NCBI GenBank assembly: GCA_016871675.1
Contig: VHCN01000024.1
Location: forward strand, 1 to 42,998
Length of the DNA stretch: 42,998 nt
Source of the DNA: Verrucomicrobiota bacterium
Lineage (GTDB): Bacteria; Verrucomicrobiota; Verrucomicrobiia; Limisphaerales; VHCN01
Direction of reading: 5' to 3'
The translations under genes were made by a program, and so were the position numbers. Numbering within the stretch: position 1 is the first letter of the stretch; every line of letters begins with the position of its first letter. This document shows positions 37,396 to 42,998 of this stretch, one piece after another. Under the pieces are notes generated by a model, which was not told the origin of the DNA, did no database searches, and worked only from the letters and a program-made list of their open reading frames with translations.

Positions 37396-37458
37396 GTCCG
37401 GCCTGTGGCCGGACTTTCCGGGGAATCTGGCATGGTCCGTCGAGGCGCAGCCTCGACG
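37396..37458. repeat. Pair of perfect stem-loops between convergent genes
   Basis: GTCCGGCC-TGT-GGCCGGAC (37396-37414) and CGTCGAGGC-GCA-GCCTCGACG (37438-37458). Each is a perfect stem with a 3-nt loop. They could terminate both convergent genes. The short-loop architecture resembles the hairpins of the element at 11964-12105. Confidence 0.55.
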
Positions 37459-37478
37459 CTGCACGTTTTGCGGAGGTC

Positions 37479-38855
37479 TCACTTCATCGCCGCGACGGCT
37501 TCGTCCGTCGATTCACCCAGCACGGCGAGCCCTTCCTCCAGCGCGTCGCGTGTGATCGTGAGCGGCGGCGAAATCTTCACGGTCTGCCCCCACGCGCCGA
37601 CGGGCGCGAACAGCAGCAATCCCTTCCACACGCAGCGCCCGATGATCGCGTGCGCGAGGTCGTGGTCGGGTTCCTTGCGGCCACGCTTCACGGTTTGGAG
37701 GCCGGCAACGAGTCCGCGCGCGGAGACGTGCCCGACGACTTCGGCGTGACGCGACTGAATCGCGCGGAGGCCCGCGAGCAGAACCGGCCCGAGTGCGGCG
37801 GCGTTCTCGGTGAGCTTCTGCTCGAGAATTTTCTTCACGCTCGCCATCGCCGCGGCGCAGCAGACGGGGTTGCCCGTGTGCGTGCTGGTCATCGAGCCGG
37901 GCGGGAATTGGTCCATGATGGACTCCCGCCCGATGACGGCTGAAAGCGGAAGCGAGCTGCTGATGCCCTTGCCGCAGCAGATGAGGTCGGGCGTGACGCC
38001 GTAATGCTCGAAGCCCCAAAACCGCCCCGTGCGCCCGAAGCCCGCCTGGACTTCGTCGAACACGAGCACGACGCCGTGGGCACGGCACCAATCCGCGAGG
38101 CGGCGGATATACTCAACCGGGGCGAAATCCGGCCCGACACCCTGATACGTCTCCATCATCACGCCGGCGATGTTCTCAGCCTGAAGCCCGGCGCGGTCGA
38201 GCGTTTCGAGAAAGCCCTCGAACCGCGTGTCCTCGGTCCAGTAGCCGTCGGGAAACGGCATGTTCACGATGGCCGGGTCGAGGTTCACGATCCATGACTT
38301 CTGCCCCGCCATGCCGCCGGCCTGTTGCGCGCCAAGCGTGCGGCCGTGGAAGCCCCGCTCGAAGCCGACGATGCCGATTTTTTTCTTGCCGCCGGCTTTC
38401 AACCCGTGCGCACGGCTGAGCTTGATGGCGCACTCGGTCGCCTCGGAGCCGGTCGTGAGCAGGAACACCTTCCGCAACCCCTCCGGCGCGAGGCCGGCAA
38501 GCGTCTCGGCGAGTTGCGCGCGCTCCTCGCTGGGGAAACAGTAGTTGTGCAGAAGGCCCGTGTTGACCTGGTCCACGATGGCTTCGCGCACCTCGGCCGC
38601 GCCGTGGCCGGCGTTGGTCACAAGCACGCCGCTCGACCAGTCGAGCCAGCGGTTGCCGTGCTTGTCGAAGACGTAAACATCCTCCGCGCGGTCCCACACG
38701 ATCGGCGGCTGGCCGCGCATGGATTGCGGCTCGAAGCGGCGGAGTTTCTCAAGCGTTGCGACGGAGTCCGGGTGCGGCAGGGGCGTGACGATGCGGCGGT
38801 GGCGGGTTTCCACGCGCGGAACGTCGCGCGGGATGGTGCTGAATTCCTTGCCCAT
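37479..38855 (-). CDS. Class III aminotransferase (4-aminobutyrate/ornithine type)
   Basis: A 458-residue PLP enzyme. LTTGSEATECAIKLSRAHG, FERGFHGRTLGA, VFDEVQAGFGRTG (Asp267) and the PLP lysine Lys296 in LICCGKGISSSLP are all present. The sequence is nearest in feel to 4-aminobutyrate aminotransferases, but the amino donor cannot be decided. It starts 12 bp after the substrate-binding lipoprotein gene. The two are therefore cotranscribed, which suggests uptake and transamination of an amino acid. Confidence 0.9.
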   Translation of the reverse strand: MGKEFSTIPRDVPRVETRHRRIVTPLPHPDSVATLEKLRRFEPQSMRGQPPIVWDRAEDVYVFDKHGNRWLDWSSGVLVTNAGHGAAEVREAIVDQVNTGLLHNYCFPSEERAQLAETLAGLAPEGLRKVFLLTTGSEATECAIKLSRAHGLKAGGKKKIGIVGFERGFHGRTLGAQQAGGMAGQKSWIVNLDPAIVNMPFPDGYWTEDTRFEGFLETLDRAGLQAENIAGVMMETYQGVGPDFAPVEYIRRLADWCRAHGVVLVFDEVQAGFGRTGRFWGFEHYGVTPDLICCGKGISSSLPLSAVIGRESIMDQFPPGSMTSTHTGNPVCCAAAMASVKKILEQKLTENAAALGPVLLAGLRAIQSRHAEVVGHVSARGLVAGLQTVKRGRKEPDHDLAHAIIGRCVWKGLLLFAPVGAWGQTVKISPPLTITRDALEEGLAVLGESTDEAVAAMK

Positions 38856-38867
38856 GGTTTGGTGCGG

Positions 38868-40052
38868 TCACGGCGCGACGGTCTCGACGTATTTGAACTT
38901 GCCGTCCTTGACGGTGAGGATGACAGCGGGCTTGGTTGCGTTGCGTTTGGCGTCGAGCGTGATGGTGCCGGCCACGCCCGCGTGGTCCCTGGTGGCGGCG
39001 AGCGCCTCGCGCAGCTTCGGCCCCTCGGTGGTGCCGGCCTTCTTGATCGCCGCGGCGAGCACCATCGCCGAATCGTAGCCGAGCGCGGCCATCGCGTCGG
39101 GCAGTTCGCCATACTTGGCCTTGAACTTCGCGGCGAATTGTTTCACGAGCGGCACGTCCGCCTCGGGCGAGAAGTGCGTCGAGAAGTAAGTCCCCTCCGC
39201 GTCCTTGCCGCCGATCTCGATGAGCTTGGAGGATTCCCAGCCGTCGCCGCCAAAGATCGGCACCGTGAGGCCGAGTTGCTTCGCCTGCTTCACGATGAGT
39301 CCGACGTCGGTGTAATACCCGGTGATGAGGATGGCGTCCGGTCCCGCGGCCTTCACCGCCGTGAGCTGGCCCCTGAAATCCTTGTCCCCGCCGTTGTAAA
39401 CCTGCTCGACGAGGACCTTGCCGCCCGCCGCGGTGAAGGGCGCCTTGAAGTCGCGCGTGAGCCCGACGCTGTAATCGGACTTCGTGTCCGTGAGGATCGC
39501 GACCTTCTCCGCCTTGAGCGTGCGCTGGGCAAAGTTCGCCAGCAGCTTGCCCTGGAACTCGTCCGTGAAGCAGACGCGGAAAATGTAGTCGCCCATTTCG
39601 GTGAGCTTCACGTTTGTGGACGACGGCGAGATCTGCGGAATCTTGTTCTGCTGGCAAATCGGCGCGGCCTCCATCGAGCGGGACGAGGCAACCTCGCCGA
39701 GAATGGCAACCACGCGGTCGCGCGAGATGAGTTTCTTGACGACCGTCGCCGGCTCGCCGGCCTTGGACTGCGTGTCTTCCGTGAGCAGCTTGAGTTTCTT
39801 GCCGAGCAAGCCGCCCGCGGCGTTGAGTTCCTCGATCGCAATCTCGGTGCCGTGATGCGACATCTGGCCGAACGTCGCCTCCTTGCCCGTCAGCGACGCG
39901 AATTCGCCGATCTTGATGACGTCGCCCGGTGCGGCAGGTTCGCCACTGCCGCCGCCTGTGCCAGGACCGGCGGGCTTGTTGCAGGAGGTCACGCCGAGCG
40001 CGAGCACGGCGCACGTGATTGGGACGATCCAAGACTGACGTGGCGATTTCAT
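38868..40052 (-). CDS. Branched-chain amino acid-type ABC substrate-binding lipoprotein
   Basis: A 394-residue periplasmic binding protein of the LivJ/Leu-Ile-Val family. The lipobox is LGVTSC, so Cys24 is the lipid anchor. A Gly/Pro linker precedes IKIGEFASLTGKEATFGQMS, and AILGEVASSRSMEAAPICQQ and GYDSAMVLAAAIKKAG mark the two lobes. No matching permease or ATPase genes are present here; they may lie elsewhere. It leads an operon with the aminotransferase. Confidence 0.92.
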   Translation of the reverse strand: MKSPRQSWIVPITCAVLALGVTSCNKPAGPGTGGGSGEPAAPGDVIKIGEFASLTGKEATFGQMSHHGTEIAIEELNAAGGLLGKKLKLLTEDTQSKAGEPATVVKKLISRDRVVAILGEVASSRSMEAAPICQQNKIPQISPSSTNVKLTEMGDYIFRVCFTDEFQGKLLANFAQRTLKAEKVAILTDTKSDYSVGLTRDFKAPFTAAGGKVLVEQVYNGGDKDFRGQLTAVKAAGPDAILITGYYTDVGLIVKQAKQLGLTVPIFGGDGWESSKLIEIGGKDAEGTYFSTHFSPEADVPLVKQFAAKFKAKYGELPDAMAALGYDSAMVLAAAIKKAGTTEGPKLREALAATRDHAGVAGTITLDAKRNATKPAVILTVKDGKFKYVETVAP

Positions 40053-40192
40053 GGGGGGTCGATGTTGGCGTTTGACCGCAGAGACAAACCCGGCGGCGTC
40101 GGTGCGGGAAACTAGGCAAACGTCCCGCTGGATTCAACCCTCAAAGCGGGGCCGTGATTTGTCCGCCCGTTCCGCACGACCGGCGCCGCGAA

Positions 40193-40363
40193 TCAAGCGG
40201 TCTCCTGCCGGAACCGCAGCGCGCTGAGCACGAACAACACGCTCCCGTGGCGCCGAAGGTGGCGAGGTGTTGCGCGAACTCCTGGAGGCTCGCGCGTCGC
40301 GACGAGGCACTCCTTGTAGAGGATGGCGGTGAAGCCGCGGAAGGGCGCCGGTGCGGTGTTCCT
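40193..40363 (-). pseudogene. ABC-2-type permease remnant (ends joined, centre lost)
   Basis: A continuous minus frame reads NTAPAPFRGFTAILYKECLV and ends GSVLFVLSALRFRQETA with TGA at 40195-40193. The first part looks like the cytoplasmic N-terminus, and the last like the final helix plus basic tail, of ABC-2 transporter permeases. The roughly 200-300 residues of membrane helices between are missing. The codon before NTAP is AGG, where an ATG would be expected, so a start mutation is possible. Very short evidence. Confidence 0.4.
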
Positions 40364-40453
40364 GGTTTCGGGATTGGCTTTCGCGTTCCGTGGGGGGAGC
40401 TGGGCGCTGATTCCCGCGCACCCTTGCCCGGGTTCGGGCGGGCGCTCCGGACG

Positions 40454-41110
40454 TCACGGGGCCACGATGTTGTTGCGCACCGCGTAGCGGACGAGTTCGC
40501 CCACGGAGTGAAAGCGCAGCTTGCGCATGATGTTGGTGCGGTGGGTCTCGACGGTCTTGACGCTGATGTTGAGCGCGCTGGCGACTTCCTTGTTGCTCTT
40601 GCCCTCGGCGAGCAATTGGACGATCTCGCGTTCGCGCGGCGTGAGGCGGCTGCCGATGTCGCTCGCTTCGACCGCTCCGAGTCCCTCGCGCAGGTTGCTT
40701 TCGGAGACCATCTGCGACACGCGTGTGGTGAAGAACGCCTGTTTGCGGCTCACGGCCTCGACGGCTTTCACGAGGTCGCGGCCGGCGTCGGACTTGAGGA
40801 TGTAGCCGCGTGCGCCGGCCTTGAGGACTTCGTGCGCGATTTGCTCGGACTCGTGCATGGTGAGCACGAGCACTTCGGTGTCGGGATGCTGCTTGCGGAT
40901 TTGCCGCGTCGCCTCGAGCCCGTTGAGGTCGGGCATGGTCACGTCCATGATGGCGACGTTGGGTTTGTGTTGCTTGACGCGTTCGAGCGCCATGCGGCCG
41001 TTGTTGGCCTCGGCGCACACCTCCCAGCCGGGCACGTCCTCGAGCAGGCTCTTCAACCCGCGCCGCACCACGTCGTGGTCATCTGCGATCAGGATCTTCA
41101 ATGCGCTCAT
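40454..41110 (-). CDS. NarL/FixJ-family response regulator
   Basis: A 218-residue regulator. The receiver domain has Asp10-Asp11, phosphoacceptor Asp56 in VAIMDVTMPDLNG and Lys in GYILKSDAGRD. A LuxR-type DNA-binding domain covers about 150-215: LTPREREIVQLLAEGKSNKE, then VKTVETHRTNIMRKL. Its ATG overlaps the kinase stop (ATGA), so the two are translationally coupled and form a cognate pair. Targets are unknown. Confidence 0.95.
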   Translation of the reverse strand: MSALKILIADDHDVVRRGLKSLLEDVPGWEVCAEANNGRMALERVKQHKPNVAIMDVTMPDLNGLEATRQIRKQHPDTEVLVLTMHESEQIAHEVLKAGARGYILKSDAGRDLVKAVEAVSRKQAFFTTRVSQMVSESNLREGLGAVEASDIGSRLTPREREIVQLLAEGKSNKEVASALNISVKTVETHRTNIMRKLRFHSVGELVRYAVRNNIVAP

Positions 41111-42222
41111 TTGACTTCTCCTTCAAGGGGCAGGACGACGGTGACGGTTGTCCCGCGGCTGTTGGATGTGATGTCGAGGTCACCGCCGAATTGTCGCACG
41201 CGCTCCCAGATGCCGGCGATGCCGACGCCGAGCCCGGAGATGTTGCCGTTCACGCGCTCGAGCTTCTCCGGCGGGATGCCCTGTCCCTCGTCCTTCACTT
41301 CGAGCACCACCTCGCCGGTGTTGCGGACGAGCTTGATGCGGGCGCTGGGGCTGCCGGAATGGCGCGTGATGTTGTTCATGCTCTCCTGCACGATGCGAAA
41401 GAGCGTGGTCTCGATGTCGTTGGGCAGTCGGTCGAGCTTTTCCGGGACGTCCACGGTCACCTGGATGTTCGCGCGCTGCTGGACGCCGTTGGCGAACCAT
41501 TGGACTGCGGGGCCGAGGCCGGCCTCCTCGAGCATCGGCGGGTGCAGGAGGTAGCTGAGCGTGCGGATTTCCTGCTGGCACGCGCTCGTCAGCGCGACAC
41601 TGTCGGCGAGGAGGTCCGCGGCCTTGGGCGCGAGGTCGGGCGCGAGGGTTTCGATCCGCGAGAGGTTCATGCTCACGGCCGCGAGGCTTTGCGCCGTGGT
41701 GTCGTGAAGCTCGCGCGCGATGCGCCGGCGCTCGTCGTCCTGCGCGGTGAGCAGGTGGGTGGAAAGCTGGCGCAGAGCGGCCTCGGCGTTCTCGCGATCG
41801 GTGATCTCGGCCTTCAGCTCCGCGTTGGCGCGGGCGAGTTCGTTCGAGTGGTCGCGGATTTGATTCTCCAGCTTCTCGTGCATCTCCTGGAACTTGTCCT
41901 CCTCCTGCCGCCGCACCATCGCAATCGTGGCGACGACCCAGACGGCGACGAGGCTGATCATGCGGTTGCCAAACTCGAAGCCGCGCTCCTCGGGCACCGG
42001 CAGGCTGCGATAGCCGAGCACGATGAGCAGCGTGGCGGCATTCGCGATGAACAGCGTGTGCCAGCGTCTCGGCGCCCACATCGTCAGCAGAATCGGCGCG
42101 AGGTAGAAGAGCGACACCGCGAGCCCCGGCGACTTCCGGCGGTCCACGAGGAACACCGCGACCGTGAGCACGCCGGCTGCGATGACGGCCCAGTTGCGGA
42201 TTGGGAGCTTGGTGTCCACCAT
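41107..42222 (-). CDS. Membrane sensor histidine kinase, NarX/HisKA_3 type
   Basis: A 371-residue kinase. Three to four hydrophobic segments lie within residues 11-103 (WAVIAAGVLTVAVFLV, SLFYLAPILLTMWA, LVAVWVVATIAMV). A coiled coil at 108-150 follows. The dimerisation/phosphorylation motif is RRRIARELHDTTAQSL with His173. The ATPase domain has NNITRHSGSPS, DEGQGIPPEKL and GLGVGIAGI. There is no large periplasmic sensor domain, so the signal is probably membrane-intrinsic. It is upstream of and overlaps its regulator. Confidence 0.94.
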   Translation of the reverse strand: MVDTKLPIRNWAVIAAGVLTVAVFLVDRRKSPGLAVSLFYLAPILLTMWAPRRWHTLFIANAATLLIVLGYRSLPVPEERGFEFGNRMISLVAVWVVATIAMVRRQEEDKFQEMHEKLENQIRDHSNELARANAELKAEITDRENAEAALRQLSTHLLTAQDDERRRIARELHDTTAQSLAAVSMNLSRIETLAPDLAPKAADLLADSVALTSACQQEIRTLSYLLHPPMLEEAGLGPAVQWFANGVQQRANIQVTVDVPEKLDRLPNDIETTLFRIVQESMNNITRHSGSPSARIKLVRNTGEVVLEVKDEGQGIPPEKLERVNGNISGLGVGIAGIWERVRQFGGDLDITSNSRGTTVTVVLPLEGEVK

Positions 42223-42402
42223 TAGGATGAAGGCGCTGCGTTCGAGCCGGCACTCTGACCACCGCGACCGCGAGTTGACCGAAACTGCAGGTGGTGTCGT
42301 TGCCGGAATCTAGGGCCGCGAGTGCGCGAGGGCAAGCCCCGCCAAACCCTGAGCGCGCAAGGCGTGTCCGGGCCACGGGTGGTGCTCAGCGTGGAATCGG
42401 AC

Positions 42403-42431
42403 TTGTCCGGCCCACCGGGAGTTTCTACTGT
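42403..42431 (+). promoter_or_regulatory. Promoter of the nuclease gene, leaderless
   Basis: TTGTCC (42403-42408), 17-bp spacer, TACTGT (42426-42431), then five bases to ATG 42437. No ribosome binding site. Confidence 0.45.
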
Positions 42432-42436
42432 CCGCC

Positions 42437-42814
42437 ATGCCCACCCCCACGGCCGTTGCGCCCACGCAGTTGTTCCAATACCGCGCGCTCGTCACCGCCG
42501 TTTACGACGGCGACACATGCACGGTGGACATCGACCTCGGTCTCGGCGTCTGGGTGCGCGGCGAAAAGCTCAGGCTCAACCGCATCAATGCGCCCGAGAT
42601 GACCGGCAGCGATGCGCCGAAGGGCAAGCCCGCGCGCGACCATCTCAAGTCGCTTGTGGAGGGGAAGGAAGTCCTGCTGCAAACCATCAAGGACCGGCGC
42701 GAGAAATACGGCCGTTACCTCGCCGAAATCTGGCTCGAACAAACCGGCGCGCAGGCGCGGAACGTGAACGACGCGATGGTCTCAGCGGGACACGCGCGTT
42801 ACCAAGACTACTAA
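42437..42814 (+). CDS. Staphylococcal nuclease-fold (thermonuclease) protein
   Basis: A 125-residue SNase/OB-fold nuclease. The calcium and catalytic residues are present: YDGDT (Asp24, Asp26), LRLNRINAPE (Arg49, Glu54) and DRREKYGRYLAEIW (Arg93). No signal peptide is seen, unlike secreted nucleases, so it is probably cytoplasmic. It ends 6 bp before the sulfatase start and may be cotranscribed with it. Confidence 0.9.
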   Translation: MPTPTAVAPTQLFQYRALVTAVYDGDTCTVDIDLGLGVWVRGEKLRLNRINAPEMTGSDAPKGKPARDHLKSLVEGKEVLLQTIKDRREKYGRYLAEIWLEQTGAQARNVNDAMVSAGHARYQDY

Positions 42815-42820
42815 GCCGCC

Positions 42821-42998
42821 ATGAATTCCATTGTCCGTCCGCTGCTCGGCGCGTTCGTTCTCTCCGTCCTATCCGTCGCGCCCGCCGCGCCCGCCCCGCG
42901 CCTGCCGAACATCATCGTCATCTTCTGCGACGACCTCGGCTATGCGGACATCGGCCCCTTTGGCTGCAAGGCTTACACCACGCCGCACCTCGACCGCA
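42821..42998 (+). CDS. Secreted sulfatase, 5' part only
   Basis: Fifty-nine codons before the window ends. A signal peptide ([19 protein letters not shown]) is followed by the sulfatase opening [20 protein letters not shown], then [13 protein letters not shown]. The two aspartates of CDDLGYAD are metal ligands. The formylglycine CxPxR site lies beyond the edge. Secreted sulfatases acting on sulfated polysaccharides are abundant in Planctomycetes and Verrucomicrobia. Confidence 0.92.
   Translation, partial: MNSIVRPLLGAFVLSVLSVAPAAPAPRLPNIIVIFCDDLGYADIGPFGCKAYTTPHLDR

Noticed and set aside
40134-41018. Minus-strand 294-codon frame across the response regulator
   Set aside because: Arg/Gln-rich out-of-frame shadow of the regulator. 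Only the short 40193-40363 piece in a different frame resembles a protein family.

Overview
The window is a high-GC bacterial chromosome segment with densely packed genes on both strands and few Shine-Dalgarno sequences. The gene mix suggests a Verrucomicrobiota-like bacterium, perhaps near Pedosphaera/Limisphaera: Tat-exported Gfo/Idh/MocA oxidoreductase, a secreted sulfatase beginning at the right edge, an FHA membrane protein, a YtcJ-type amidohydrolase and a zinc-ribbon coiled-coil protein. This is an inference from family content; there is no rRNA or other decisive marker.

Layout. 1-4.4 kb is accessory in character: a partial unknown gene, a hypothetical protein, a DUF3293 protein, and a two-gene operon of a von Willebrand A protein and an ArdC-type antirestriction/metallopeptidase protein, followed by a degenerate extra copy of the ArdC C-terminus. 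4.7-10.4 kb carries cysK, a zinc-ribbon protein, an HtrA protease, a lipoprotein, an FHA protein and hemB. 10.7-14.4 kb has deoC and an aldehyde dehydrogenase on the plus strand. Between them lie a decayed GMC-oxidoreductase/gluconate-dehydrogenase-subunit pair on the minus strand and a 142-bp palindromic element. 14.4-21.2 kb holds an amidohydrolase, rnhB, a YraN nuclease-fold protein, an FAH-family hydrolase, a Spy-like periplasmic protein, a Gfo/Idh/MocA oxidoreductase and a truncated racemase. 21.3-23.5 kb is one uninterrupted reading frame joining a low-molecular-weight phosphatase, ribose-5-phosphate isomerase B and serine hydroxymethyltransferase. 23.5-31.4 kb has a large secreted protein, an sdhB remnant, leuS, an orphan Hpt protein, a lipid kinase and hisC. 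31.5-37.3 kb has infC with a TTG start, a beta-carbonic anhydrase fused to a GYF_2 domain, dprA, a hypothetical protein, a phosphoesterase and a Dabb protein. 37.4-43 kb has a class III aminotransferase with a substrate-binding lipoprotein, a permease remnant, a NarL/NarX-type two-component pair, a nuclease and the start of a sulfatase.

Themes. First, the fused phosphatase-RpiB-SHMT frame reproduces the order of the Bacillus ywlE-rpiB-(ywlG)-glyA operon as one frame. Second, several starts have a TANNNT hexamer 5-7 nt upstream and no Shine-Dalgarno, suggesting leaderless mRNAs. Third, at least six gene remnants, most lacking their centre or 3' part, lie between healthy housekeeping genes, together with palindromic and heptamer repeats. 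All family assignments are by reading motifs; no database search was run.
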